A stretch of DNA of 64,000 bases, from NCBI RefSeq assembly GCF_000263195.1, contig NC_018748.1, positions 1,054,001 through 1,118,000 on the forward strand, given 5' to 3'. The translations under genes and the position numbers were made by a program. The DNA is from Emticicia oligotrophica DSM 17448. Lineage in GTDB: Bacteria > Bacteroidota > Bacteroidia > Cytophagales > Spirosomataceae. The notes below the pieces were generated by a model, which made no database searches, was not told the origin of the DNA, and worked only from the letters and a program-made list of their open reading frames with translations. Below, one piece after another: positions 43,868 to 53,627 of this stretch (its first letter is position 1; each line of letters opens with the position of its first letter).

Positions 43868-45646
43868 TTACTTTTGCTTAGCTGCCCAAGCATCCATTTT
43901 TCTTTCTAAAACACTCAATGGCATACAGCCATCTTTCAAAAATTCATCGTGAAAAGCAGCCAAACTAAATTTCGAACCAAGTTGTTTTTCGTATTTCTCA
44001 CGTAATTCTCGAATTTTCAAAGCTCCAATCTTGTAAGAAAGTGCTTGCCCTGGAACGGCCATATAACGCTCTATTTCGGCGGTAGCACCTTGCTCCGAAA
44101 TAGGCTCGTTATCCATCATATACTTAATGGCTTTCTCACGAGACCACCCTTTGGTATGAATCGCCACATCTACTACTAATCTGATTGCACGGTGAATTTC
44201 ATCACCCAAAGCACCCATATACTGATATGGGTCGGTGTAAAGGCCTAATTCTTTACCCAAAGATTCGCAATACAAAGCCCAGCCTTCGCCATAAGCACCA
44301 TACCAATTGAAACGTTGAAACTTGTGCAAGTTGGTATTTTCTTGCTGCAAGGCACTCTGATAATGATGCCCCGGAATGGCTTCGTGCAAAAACAATGATT
44401 CCATACCAGAAGTCAGATTAAATTTCGTAGCATCTGGAATTGGCACATAAAATATACCCGGACGTGACCCATCAACCGACGGAGAATTATATTCTGCACT
44501 GGCAGAGGCCTCGCGGAATTTCTCAGTCTGACGAACCTCAAATTTAGCCTTTGGAGTCTTATTGAACATCTTTTTTAGATTCGGCTCTATTTTAGTTAGA
44601 ATACCTCTAAAAGCATCCAATACTTCATTTGGTTGTTTATACGGGTAGAATTTTTTATCGGTTTTTAGGTAAGTAAAAAACTCATCAAGCGTACCCTTAA
44701 AGCCCACTTGCTCTTTTACTTTCTCCATCTCTCCCCTAATTCTTGCCACTTCTTTTAAGCCTGTTTCATAAATTTCATCAGGCGTTTTATCAGTAGTTGT
44801 CCATATTTTTGCTTGAAATGTATAAAGTTCTTTTCCTTGTGGAAGGGCATCAATACCCGAACTTGTTCGAGCCTTTGGAAGGTATTCATTTTTCAGAAAA
44901 TCGCCCAAATGCTTATACGTTGGAACAAGTTCTGTCATGATAGCTTTTTTATATGCTTCTGTCAAACGAGTTTTATCTACATCACTAAAATCTTTAGGTA
45001 ATTTATTAATTGGTCCGTAGAATAAACTCTTTGTTGGGTCACTTACCACTAAATCATACATTTGAGGAATCATTTTCACTACCAATGATTTTGGCAAAAC
45101 TATTCCTGCGGCTATTCCTTTACGAAAATTTACCACAGCCGTATCGCCCCAAACTTTAAAAGCCGATACACGTTTCAACCAATCTTCATAATCTTTGACA
45201 GTTTTAAAAGGCTGGCTACCATCGCCACTACCCAACTGCCCGATAGTAAGCGGTAAACCCCAAAATTGTTGGAATGGAATCAATTCTCCGTTAAACTTAT
45301 ATCCTTCCAATTGCAACTCCATTTCTCGCTTAAAAATATCGTAGGCAATCTTATCTTCATCGTTCAATGATTCACGGTCGAACTTATTTACCTTGTCTAA
45401 ATAACTCGTGTAAAAGGCCTTTGATTTTTCGATAAACTCCTGCGAAATATCATTAGGCAGTAAATCATTATAGCGATTATCGCCTTGATTAGTTGCTGAA
45501 ATCGGCGAGAGTTTTAGGTTTTCTTCATAATAATCATCAAAAACCTTTGCTAAATCTTTGTTAGGAGCAGAAGTAGAAGATTGTTCGGCATTTTTGGTAC
45601 ACGAAAAAATCATTAAGGCCAAAAGCCCAATTAAGAGGTTTTTCAT
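43868..45646 (-). CDS. DUF885 lipoprotein (putative metallopeptidase-like)
   Basis: The ATG at 45646 gives a clean lipoprotein signal, MKNLLIGLLALMIFSC, and a 592-aa protein; the nine-residue upstream extension adds nothing. The conserved DUF885 motif 'FLHEAIPGHHYQSALQQE' supplies an HExxxxHH-like metal site, and 'RYMAVPGQALSYKIG' and 'FHDEFLKDGCMPL' near the C-terminus are typical. The family resembles M32-type carboxypeptidases in fold, and a few members act as peptidases. It should sit on a membrane in the periplasm. Confidence 0.9.
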   Translation of the reverse strand: MKNLLIGLLALMIFSCTKNAEQSSTSAPNKDLAKVFDDYYEENLKLSPISATNQGDNRYNDLLPNDISQEFIEKSKAFYTSYLDKVNKFDRESLNDEDKIAYDIFKREMELQLEGYKFNGELIPFQQFWGLPLTIGQLGSGDGSQPFKTVKDYEDWLKRVSAFKVWGDTAVVNFRKGIAAGIVLPKSLVVKMIPQMYDLVVSDPTKSLFYGPINKLPKDFSDVDKTRLTEAYKKAIMTELVPTYKHLGDFLKNEYLPKARTSSGIDALPQGKELYTFQAKIWTTTDKTPDEIYETGLKEVARIRGEMEKVKEQVGFKGTLDEFFTYLKTDKKFYPYKQPNEVLDAFRGILTKIEPNLKKMFNKTPKAKFEVRQTEKFREASASAEYNSPSVDGSRPGIFYVPIPDATKFNLTSGMESLFLHEAIPGHHYQSALQQENTNLHKFQRFNWYGAYGEGWALYCESLGKELGLYTDPYQYMGALGDEIHRAIRLVVDVAIHTKGWSREKAIKYMMDNEPISEQGATAEIERYMAVPGQALSYKIGALKIRELREKYEKQLGSKFSLAAFHDEFLKDGCMPLSVLERKMDAWAAKQK

Positions 45647-45858
45647 TAGTTTATGCGTGTTTATTTTCAACAAAAATAGAAAAAATCAATGCTTATAATT
45701 GTAAATACTCAAACATTTAGCCTTTATAGGAAGCCGTATTGATATTTAAACCTTTATAAATGAAGAAAGGTTGCCTAAAAATTTTCAATAAAAAATACTC
45801 GATTTTTAACCGAAATTTTTCTCATGAAAATACTTTTAAACAACCTTAATTTAAACTT

Positions 45859-48800
45859 TTACTTCTCCATCGGATGCTCTGAAAGCAATTTTGATGCGTT
45901 GTAGATATCCTTTTGTTGTAAAACTGATGCTCTAACAACCTTCACTTTTTCGGGCGAAACTGCAGGAGCATTATTACCAAATGAATTTCGAACGTAAGTC
46001 AATACAGCTGCAATTTCTTTATCGGTCAATAAACCCTCAAATGGAGTCATCGGTACTTGGCCAGCATATTTTTTACCGTTTACCTCTATCTGACCCATCA
46101 TCCCTTTCAAGACAATTTTTATCGCTCGGTCTTCATTGCCCGTTACCCAAGTAGTGCCTGCCAATGGCGGGAAACCCGATGCCGTTAAGCCTTTTCCATC
46201 TGCTTGATGACAAGTTCCGCAGTAACCTTCTTTTGTATAAATTTTCTTGCCAATGTTAAATAACTCTAAATCAGTTCCTTTAAGATTCGACTTTTCAGCT
46301 ATTTCTTTCACAGGTTTAACCGCCATTCCGCTGGTATGAGCCACAGCGGTCTCGTGGGCGTGAACCATCCATTCATCCATCGGTTTCTTTTTAGCTTCCG
46401 CCAAAATCGGAAGTGCTTTTTCTTTACTCAACCATGAAGCTCCTACGATTGCTCCTAAACGAACTCTACTATTTTCATCACGTACCGCTTGCATAAATAA
46501 AGCAGCTTGGTCAGGCACTTGATGCCCAACAAAACGAAGCACTTCAACCGCTGCCGCACGAGCATGATAATCTTTAGCTTTGAGCATCTGACGAAGTAAT
46601 TTTTGGTCAACTTTATCTAAGCCCCAACTTACCCACAAAGCTTCCAAAAGATGATGCTCATAACGAGGGTCTGCTTTATCTAAATTTGCTACCCACTGAT
46701 TAAGTTTTGGTAAAACCTCGGCTGCATTTCTACCACGTAATTCACGACGTGTGCGATAACGGCTTCTATATTCAGGTAATTTGAGATTTTCTAATAAGGT
46801 TTCGACACTCGCCCCAGCAATTTTGGCAGGCGTTACGAGTGGTCTTGATGGATAAGTGATGCGATACACACGACCATGTACGTGGTCACGAAGTGGGTCA
46901 CGAGCATTGTGTTGCATGTGTCCAATCAAAATATTATGCCAATCAATGAGGTAAAGTGAGCCATCGGGTGCAATTTCCATATCTACTGGACGGAAATTTC
47001 GGTCTTCACTTACCACCAAATCTTGTCGATGTTTGGTTTTATAACCAGTACCATCATCTACAATAGCATGTTGCTTAGTACCTAAAAATCCGATTGTATT
47101 ATTGATGAGCATATCGCCTTGTACCTCATCAGGGAAATGGCGACTCCACAAAAACTCAAGGCCAGAAGTCGGGCGAACCATGTGGTCTTTTTCAATCAAC
47201 TGAACACCTTTATGTGTGTATTCGCCGTAGCGGGGCAAAACCGTTCCGGGAGTCATCCAACGCACATCAGGACTTGAGGTTTCGGCAAAAAATGGTTGAC
47301 CCCAATCATCAAAAGCAATCCCCCACGGATTTGGTATTGATAATTGAGCAATTCGATATAATTTATGTAATTGTGGAGCATAACGATAAAACCCGCCATT
47401 AGTTGCACGAACTGTACCATAAGGCGTTTCTACATTGGTGTGCAAGAAAACTCCCTCACCACCATAAATTGCCCCCGAAGGATCAGCACAAAAGGCACTA
47501 TTATTATGGTGTGTATCGTGGTCATCAAAGCCACTCAGCAAAATTTCTACTTTATCAGCTTTATCATCGCCATTCGTATCAGTAAATAATTTAAGGTTTG
47601 TTCCCTGCGATACATATACACCTTCTGGTGCTATTTCAAAACCTAATGGTAAGTGTAAACCGTCAGCAAAAACTGTTTGCTTATCAGCTTTACCATCGCT
47701 ATTCGTATCTTCCAAAATCAAGATTTTATCATTTGGCTTGGTATCACCCGGCTTATAGTGCGGGTAGCTTGGCATAGTAGCCACCCATAAACGTCCCTTA
47801 TTATCAAATGACATTTGAACAGGATTGGCCAAGTCATTAAACTCTTTTTCAGAAGCAAATAACTCAATTTTATAACCCGCTGGCACTTTTAGTTTATTGA
47901 GGGCATCTTGTCCGTATAAGTATTCTAAACTTCCATTTTTTTCAGGATTGAAATTGGTCTTTACTGGCGGAAGTGTACGAGTATTTTTATCGGCAGCAGC
48001 CACATCCATCTTTTCACCTTTCGAGGCAGCCAACCAAATGGCATTGTCTCGAATATCGGTCATTTGACGAATCTTTTCGATTTCTGCTGGATAATTATCT
48101 GGTCCAAAAGGATTGTATCTTCTACCATAAACGTGTACACCGTTTGGAATTTTGTAATCATTGTGCCACATCCAGTTTTTCTCCATTACGGCATCATAAA
48201 TTAACTGGCGACGTTCTTCGGCTTTAGCTACAGCTTTACCAAAAATTTTATCGGTCAAGAAAACGCCAAACTTCTTATATCCTTCAGCTGTAAGTTGCGA
48301 ACCATCAATTGTCAATGGCTCTGTAGAAGCAGCATACCAAGCTTTTGAAGGGGTGAAGGCATCAACAAATAAAACCTTATTTTTAGCAGAAACTTCACGC
48401 ATTGCGTTGGTATAGAGTAATAAATTTTGGTTTTCTTTTACTCCATTCGGTAGGTCATATTTGCTTGACAAATCTTCAAAAGCAATTGGAGAAACAAGCA
48501 CTAATTGTGGACTTGACTGACCGTTATATTTCTGGCTCAATGTGTATTTGATGAAGGCATCTAACTCAGCCTTAAAAGTGGCTAAACCCGCAATTCCTTG
48601 AAAAGACTCGCTGTAGCCAAACATTCCGATAATTACATCAGTCTTCAAACGCGTAAGCCATTGGTCTGGTGTATCGAAAAAACCTTGACTATCAGAGTTT
48701 TTAGCGTATTCAGTTTGAAATTTCTCAGCACCATCAAAAGCCCAAGGAAATTTTCTACTAGCATGTGGGCGAAACCCTGGGGTATCGCCACCATCACACA

Positions 48801-49020
48801 TATTTCTGATAAACAAAAGGCTATCAGGATAGCGTACGTGCATTTCGGTTTCGAAATGGTCATAATTAATCATTCTCGACCCAAGATTACCCCCAATAAG
48901 CGATATATGCATGCTTTTCGCAACCTTGACGGAGTCAGAGGGTGGTGCTGGTAAAAATGCACTAATCAGAAAAACTGTTAGTACAAATAGGGTTAATAAT
49001 ATTTTGTTGTTAAGTTTCAT
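45859..49020 (-). CDS. PVC-type haem-binding dehydrogenase fused to an SGNH hydrolase-like domain
   Basis: This 1053-aa exported protein starts with a signal (about 1-27). Residues about 35-265 resemble an SGNH/GDSL-type hydrolase ('HISLIGGNLGSRMIN', 'DVIIGMFGYSESF', 'DGSQLTAEGYKKFG'), although the usual GDS is replaced by GGN. About 375-750 form the membrane-bound dehydrogenase beta-propeller, followed by HEAT-type helices and a class I cytochrome c domain with CGTCH (about 933-937) and 'MTPFEGLLTDKEIAAVLTYV' supplying a Met ligand. It differs from the other two haem dehydrogenases in its cytochrome. The ThuA gene is upstream on the same strand. Confidence 0.88.
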   Translation of the reverse strand: MKLNNKILLTLFVLTVFLISAFLPAPPSDSVKVAKSMHISLIGGNLGSRMINYDHFETEMHVRYPDSLLFIRNMCDGGDTPGFRPHASRKFPWAFDGAEKFQTEYAKNSDSQGFFDTPDQWLTRLKTDVIIGMFGYSESFQGIAGLATFKAELDAFIKYTLSQKYNGQSSPQLVLVSPIAFEDLSSKYDLPNGVKENQNLLLYTNAMREVSAKNKVLFVDAFTPSKAWYAASTEPLTIDGSQLTAEGYKKFGVFLTDKIFGKAVAKAEERRQLIYDAVMEKNWMWHNDYKIPNGVHVYGRRYNPFGPDNYPAEIEKIRQMTDIRDNAIWLAASKGEKMDVAAADKNTRTLPPVKTNFNPEKNGSLEYLYGQDALNKLKVPAGYKIELFASEKEFNDLANPVQMSFDNKGRLWVATMPSYPHYKPGDTKPNDKILILEDTNSDGKADKQTVFADGLHLPLGFEIAPEGVYVSQGTNLKLFTDTNGDDKADKVEILLSGFDDHDTHHNNSAFCADPSGAIYGGEGVFLHTNVETPYGTVRATNGGFYRYAPQLHKLYRIAQLSIPNPWGIAFDDWGQPFFAETSSPDVRWMTPGTVLPRYGEYTHKGVQLIEKDHMVRPTSGLEFLWSRHFPDEVQGDMLINNTIGFLGTKQHAIVDDGTGYKTKHRQDLVVSEDRNFRPVDMEIAPDGSLYLIDWHNILIGHMQHNARDPLRDHVHGRVYRITYPSRPLVTPAKIAGASVETLLENLKLPEYRSRYRTRRELRGRNAAEVLPKLNQWVANLDKADPRYEHHLLEALWVSWGLDKVDQKLLRQMLKAKDYHARAAAVEVLRFVGHQVPDQAALFMQAVRDENSRVRLGAIVGASWLSKEKALPILAEAKKKPMDEWMVHAHETAVAHTSGMAVKPVKEIAEKSNLKGTDLELFNIGKKIYTKEGYCGTCHQADGKGLTASGFPPLAGTTWVTGNEDRAIKIVLKGMMGQIEVNGKKYAGQVPMTPFEGLLTDKEIAAVLTYVRNSFGNNAPAVSPEKVKVVRASVLQQKDIYNASKLLSEHPMEK

Positions 49021-49048
49021 TAGTTTAATTTATAAAGGGTTGAAATTG

Positions 49049-49196
49049 GGGGTTCGGCTCCGCTCACCCACCAGGTATCGGTATGTTAAGGTACTAATAT
49101 TTTAAAATATATGAGCTTCGCTCATAGCAACTGGCTATCAGTACTTTCCAAAAAAATAGCACAATGCCGCGGTGGGTGAGCGAAGCCGAACCCACC
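49049..49196. repeat. Long inverted repeat between dehydrogenase and thuA-like genes
   Basis: Arms at about 49049-49072 and 49171-49195 share the word GGTTCGGCT(T/C)CGCTCACCCACC in opposite orientation with one or two differences. A smaller palindrome (ATGAGCTTCGCTCAT, about 49111-49125) sits between. It is a dispersed-element-like structure and may also act as a folded mRNA leader or terminator. Confidence 0.6.
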
Positions 49197-49205
49197 ACAG
49201 GGAAG

Positions 49206-50066
49206 CTATTTCACCATGCCACGATAGGGCACATTAATATCTATTTTACCTTTCCACTTTTTCGGAACAGGTTTACTCAATTCCCAATGAATGGCATTTA
49301 TAATAAGTCTTTGAAAGGCCTCTACCTGAAAATCTTCAGGATGCCCCATTGTAGTTGTAAATATCTTTGCTCCATAAGAATTTGTACCTGTCCAAGCCAC
49401 TGGGTTTTCGATAGCTGCTTTATCAGGATTTACCGCTTTTCCCATCAAAAGCCATTCTGAACCTTTAGTCGGATAATCAGGTAGAACTCGATATAACCAC
49501 GAACGTACGTGAAAACTTGGGGCAACACCCGTAAGAATTGGGTGTTTTTTAGCAGCTTCTATGACCGAAACATCGGTACTACTTTCGTGTCCGTAATGTG
49601 TATGGGCAGCTTTTCCACCCCAACCTGGAGGTGCATTCAAAGCAAATTCTCCAAAGGCATTCCATCGCTCGGATGCATCACCTTTTGGAAAGTTGAAGGC
49701 ATGAGTGGTTGTACGAAAACCCATGACAGGTTTAGCAGACTTAAGGTACTTTTCAATGTACTCGAGTTGGTCAGGAGGAAGTTGTCGCCAACGGAGGTAA
49801 AAAACTGCTAAATCTGCTTCTTGTAAAGCCTCTAAACCAGGAATGTTTTTCTCGGCATTTTGATTAGGATAAGCTTTCAAAACTTTAGTTCGAAAACCGT
49901 AGTTTTTTTCAAGTTCGGCGGCAATGAGAGGAAGAGTAAATTCGCCGCTGTATTCGTGGTCGCCAGTTACGAATACTATCAGAGGCTGCTTTTTAGCTTG
50001 TGCCGAAGCAAAGTGCACACACGCACCTAGCAACACAAAACTCAGTAATAAAAAAGTTTTACGCAT
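49206..50066 (-). CDS. ThuA-like domain exported protein
   Basis: The 286-aa product has a signal peptide (MRKTFLLLSFVLLGACVHFASA) and a class I glutamine-amidotransferase-like fold of the ThuA family: 'VTGDHEYSGEFTLPLIAAEL', 'ADLAVFYLRWRQLPPDQL', 'GHESSTDVSVIEAAKKHPIL' and 'TTMGHPEDFQVEAFQRLIINAIHW'. ThuA was named for trehalose/disaccharide utilisation and related proteins accompany 3-keto-sugar metabolism. It is upstream of the haem dehydrogenase on the same strand, separated by an inverted repeat, so the pair may be co-regulated. Confidence 0.9.
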   Translation of the reverse strand: MRKTFLLLSFVLLGACVHFASAQAKKQPLIVFVTGDHEYSGEFTLPLIAAELEKNYGFRTKVLKAYPNQNAEKNIPGLEALQEADLAVFYLRWRQLPPDQLEYIEKYLKSAKPVMGFRTTTHAFNFPKGDASERWNAFGEFALNAPPGWGGKAAHTHYGHESSTDVSVIEAAKKHPILTGVAPSFHVRSWLYRVLPDYPTKGSEWLLMGKAVNPDKAAIENPVAWTGTNSYGAKIFTTTMGHPEDFQVEAFQRLIINAIHWELSKPVPKKWKGKIDINVPYRGMVK

Positions 50067-50491
50067 TAGATTTTAATAGATTGAAGGTTGATGTCGGCTG
50101 TATTCAAACGAATATGCTGAATTACAGACATTTACCCATAAAAATAAAGTATTAATTCAATTTATCATCGTTTGTAGAAAGAATATTCTTAAAAAAATTT
50201 AAGAAAGAATATGCATTGACCAAAGGCATAGGATAAAAAAAGCCTGAAAGGCTGCTATAATTATAAAAAAAAGAATTTGTTTCTCCAAAAAAATCCCAAA
50301 GAGATGATATACCACCACGTATTGATTATAGCAACTTCATTATAATCATATCATTCTGCCAAGGTTCTTATACGTATGACTTATGTAAAGCATTGTTTAT
50401 CAACAGAATATCATATTTTTTTGAATTTAATAGACCAAAGAACAATACAAAACCCCATGAATTACGTTAGAATAAACGTACTGATAATTTT
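50067..50491. other. 425-bp intergenic region with a leftward hairpin
   Basis: No protein-coding frame is recognisable. AGCCTGAAAGGCT at 50241-50253, read leftward, is a short stem followed by seven T residues, a terminator shape with no gene before it on that strand. The rest is AT-rich and presumably contains the divergent thuA-like and CAP-protein promoters. Confidence 0.4.
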
Positions 50492-50962
50492 ATGATGAAA
50501 AGCTGTTTTGTTTTTACCTTTTGTGTTTTCATTTTACTCTCACATCAAGCTTGCTCACAATCTCCCGAACAAATTAACGGCGAAACCCAACTCGAACAAT
50601 CGGTTTTAGATTATGTAAATCAGCACCGAAGAGGAAAAGGTTTAGCACCACTCAAAATGATGCCAATCATTACGGCAGAAGCACTAAAACACAGTAAAAA
50701 CATGGCCGATGGCCGAGTAGATTTTGGGCACGATGGTTTTGAAGGTCGAGCCGATAGATTAATGAGCCAAATTGAACAATCGAACGCCATTTCTGAAAAT
50801 GTGGCCTACGGTAAATTCACAGCACAAGAGGTAGTCAATCGTTGGCTACAAAGTGCAGGGCATCGAAAAAATATTGAGGGAAAATTTAACCTTACAGGTA
50901 TCGGAATTGTAAGACGAAATGATGGATATATCTATTTCACTCAAATATTTTTGAATAAATAG
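50492..50962 (+). CDS. CAP-domain lipoprotein (SCP/PR-1 family)
   Basis: The 156-aa protein has a lipoprotein-type signal ('LLSHQACSQ', Cys about 20) and a CAP domain with 'LDYVNQHRRGKGLAPLKM', 'EALKHSKNMADG', 'FGHDGFEGR', 'ISENVAYG' and 'WLQSAGHRKNIEG'. The His and Glu residues for the CAP cavity are present. Bacterial CAP proteins are secreted or envelope proteins of uncertain role, possibly sterol- or peptide-binding. The gene stands alone. Confidence 0.93.
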   Translation: MMKSCFVFTFCVFILLSHQACSQSPEQINGETQLEQSVLDYVNQHRRGKGLAPLKMMPIITAEALKHSKNMADGRVDFGHDGFEGRADRLMSQIEQSNAISENVAYGKFTAQEVVNRWLQSAGHRKNIEGKFNLTGIGIVRRNDGYIYFTQIFLNK

Positions 50963-51132
50963 CCTAAACTTCGCCATGAAATAAAATCCTAGTTGCAATT
51001 CATCACCATGCAATCTGCATTAGTGAATTTATAAAATTTTTCCTCTTTCGTAGGCATTATTAGATTTGAGCTATGGTTCGAATTTATTTTATTTTCCGTC
51101 AGCTAAAGCAGACGGCAATGAAAATATTCTTC

Positions 51133-51999
51133 CTATACAACCTCCAAAAATCGCCTCAAACTTGGATTCGGATTTTGAGAATTCCACAGGGCAGTAATTT
51201 CTGCTTTTTGAGGAATATCTCGTAGTTCAATAAATTTAATGGCAGCGTTGGTTACTCGTTCAAACGAAATCGGAATGAGCGAAATACCCAAATTATTTTC
51301 TACCAATTTCAAGGTAGTATAACCGTGTACGGTTTCATGCGAAATTTGCGGTGTAAAACCAGCATCTTCACAAATACTCCATTGAAGGTTATGGTAAATT
51401 TCGCCATCAGTTTTAGTGGGAAGAATAAATTTTTCGTTGGCAACTTGTGAGATGGATTGAAAATTCGATGAATCAAGCCAATGATTTTTTGGCAAAACCA
51501 AAGCAAAGTTTTCTTGAAAAACAATGCGTTGTTGAAAACGCTTATTGGGAGGAGGATTTCTCAAGAAAGCAATGTCGAGTTCGCCTTTTTGAACAGCCAA
51601 TAACTGCAAAGCCGAGGTCATTTCTGATAAATACGTATGAATTTCGGGGTATTTACCGTGTAGTTTTCCAAGTAAATCGGGCAAAAAAGTGTGAATACAC
51701 GAACCTACATAGCCAATTTTCAACTCACCCTTTTGCCCTGATTCAACTTGCTTTACTTCATTTTTAGACTTTTCTAAATGCTCAAACAACTGCGTTATTT
51801 CTTGTTTGAAAAATTCGCCTGCCACTGAAAGTTTCACATTTCGTTTGTTGCGTTCAAACAAACAAACACCCAATTCGGCCTCTAAATCTTGGATTTGTTT
51901 CGTAAGTGCTGGTTGAACAATAAATAGTTTATCAGCTGCACGCTTGAAGTGCAATTCTTGGGCAAGCATCAAAAAATAACGGAGTTGTCGGAGTTCCAT
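51133..51999 (-). CDS. LysR family transcriptional regulator
   Basis: The 288-aa protein has the LysR N-terminal winged helix ('MELRQLRYFLMLAQELHFKR', 'PALTKQIQDLEAELGVCLFERNKRNVKLSVAG') and a periplasmic-binding-like effector domain ('GELKIGYVGSCIHTFLP'). It is encoded 7 bp after mqo on the same strand, so the two form an operon. The regulator could therefore autoregulate with mqo or control a separate target. Confidence 0.95.
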   Translation of the reverse strand: MELRQLRYFLMLAQELHFKRAADKLFIVQPALTKQIQDLEAELGVCLFERNKRNVKLSVAGEFFKQEITQLFEHLEKSKNEVKQVESGQKGELKIGYVGSCIHTFLPDLLGKLHGKYPEIHTYLSEMTSALQLLAVQKGELDIAFLRNPPPNKRFQQRIVFQENFALVLPKNHWLDSSNFQSISQVANEKFILPTKTDGEIYHNLQWSICEDAGFTPQISHETVHGYTTLKLVENNLGISLIPISFERVTNAAIKFIELRDIPQKAEITALWNSQNPNPSLRRFLEVV

Positions 52000-52006
52000 T
52001 TTTCAA

Positions 52007-53512
52007 TTACGCATTCAATTTTAAAACCTTACTTGTCCATGCTCTTATTTCATCACACAAGGCAGGATTCTCAACCAATGGTTGGCCGTATGAAGGAATC
52101 ATTTCTTTGACTTTCTTTTGCCATTCATCTGATTGCATTTGTGCTGGAAAACACTTCTTAATGACATTAAGCATAATCGAAACCGAGGTTGAAGCTCCTG
52201 GCGAAGCCCCCAACAAAGCAGCCAATGAGCCATCGGCAGCACTTACTATTTCTGTGCCAAATTCCAAAACACCACCGTGTGCATCGTCTTGCTTGATTAC
52301 CTGCACCCGTTGTCCGGCAATCTCCAATTCCCAGTCTTCCATTTGGGCAGTTGGCATAAAATTTCGAAGAGCCTCTAATTTTGCCTCCTCCGACTGCATC
52401 ACTTCGTGAATCAAATATTTGGTTAGCGGAATATTATCTAAACCTGCCGAAATCATCGGAATCAGATTCGACCACTTGATGGAAGTCGGCAAATCGAAAT
52501 ACGACCCATTTTTCAAGAATTTTGTCGAAAAACCAGCATAAGGCCCAAAAAGTAAAGCTTTTTCGCCATCAATCATACGAGAGTCGAGGTGCGGAACCGA
52601 CATCGGTGGAGCTCCTACCGAAGCCTTGCCATATACTTTGGCATGATGACGTTGAATAATCTCTGGATTAATACATTTCAACCATTGTCCGCTCACAGGA
52701 AAGCCACCAAAGCCTTTTCCTTCGGGAATATCGGCCTTTTCGAGCAAATGCAATGAGCCTCCACCCGCTCCGATAAACACAAATTTGGCTTTTATCTCCG
52801 TTTCTTCATCGGTATCTAAATTTTTTACTTCAATCGTCCATTTTTTCTCATCATCTTCTCGTTCAATATCTTCTACTTCGTGGTGTAAATGAATATTAAC
52901 ACCATTCAACCCATCTAAATAGTCGAGCAAGGCCCGAGTCAATGCTCCAAAATTCACATCCGTACCAATATCCATTTTAGTAGCGGCTACATGCTGATTG
53001 GGGTCACGGTCTTCCATCACAATTGGCATCCATTCTTTCAGTTGTGCATGATTTTCTGAATATTGCATACTCTTAAATGGATGATATTTTGTGAGTGCAG
53101 CGTGGCGTTTTCTAAGATATTCTACACTTTCTTCGCCCCAAACAAAACTCATGTGCGGAATGCTTCGAATAAAGCTTTCAGGTGATTTAACAATGCCTTT
53201 CTCTACTAAAAAAGCCCAAAATTGACGAGAACATTCAAATGATTCATCAATAGCAATCGCTTTTTTGCAATCAATCGTACCATCTTCGAGCTCAGGCGTG
53301 TAGTTTAATTCACAAAGTGCCGAATGCCCAGTTCCTGCATTATTCCACGCATCCGAACTTTCACCAGCCACAAAATCTAATCGTTCAAAAACCTCAATTG
53401 TGAGGTCTGGCTGAAACTCTTTGAGCATAATTCCGAGTGTGGCACTCATAATTCCTGCTCCAATCAACACTACATCGGGCTTTTTATTGATATTCTTAGC
53501 TGTTCTTGTCAT
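52007..53512 (-). CDS. mqo: Malate:quinone oxidoreductase
   Basis: The 501-aa protein matches MQO: N-terminal FAD motif 'VVLIGAGIMSATLGIMLKEF', 'ESSDAWNNAGTGHSALCELNYTP' (broken into conserved pieces), 'GIVKSPESFIRSIPHMSFVWG', 'KVYGKASVGAPPMSVPHLD' and 'LLGASPGASTSVSIML'. It oxidises malate to oxaloacetate with FAD and passes electrons to membrane quinone as part of the citric acid cycle. Length is normal. The LysR gene is downstream in the same transcript. Confidence 0.97.
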   Translation of the reverse strand: MTRTAKNINKKPDVVLIGAGIMSATLGIMLKEFQPDLTIEVFERLDFVAGESSDAWNNAGTGHSALCELNYTPELEDGTIDCKKAIAIDESFECSRQFWAFLVEKGIVKSPESFIRSIPHMSFVWGEESVEYLRKRHAALTKYHPFKSMQYSENHAQLKEWMPIVMEDRDPNQHVAATKMDIGTDVNFGALTRALLDYLDGLNGVNIHLHHEVEDIEREDDEKKWTIEVKNLDTDEETEIKAKFVFIGAGGGSLHLLEKADIPEGKGFGGFPVSGQWLKCINPEIIQRHHAKVYGKASVGAPPMSVPHLDSRMIDGEKALLFGPYAGFSTKFLKNGSYFDLPTSIKWSNLIPMISAGLDNIPLTKYLIHEVMQSEEAKLEALRNFMPTAQMEDWELEIAGQRVQVIKQDDAHGGVLEFGTEIVSAADGSLAALLGASPGASTSVSIMLNVIKKCFPAQMQSDEWQKKVKEMIPSYGQPLVENPALCDEIRAWTSKVLKLNA

Positions 53513-53627
53513 TTATTAGGTTTTAATTCAATTTATTGGTTGTGTAAAACGAAGCCATAAAGCTAAATACTTTCATTAAAATACCATGTAAGTAGATGGA
53601 ATTAAAATGTTTTTATTAGTTAAAATG

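Noticed and set aside
49164-49460. Rightward frame of 98 codons
   Set aside because: It starts inside an inverted repeat and is antisense to the ThuA-like gene, with no domain features.
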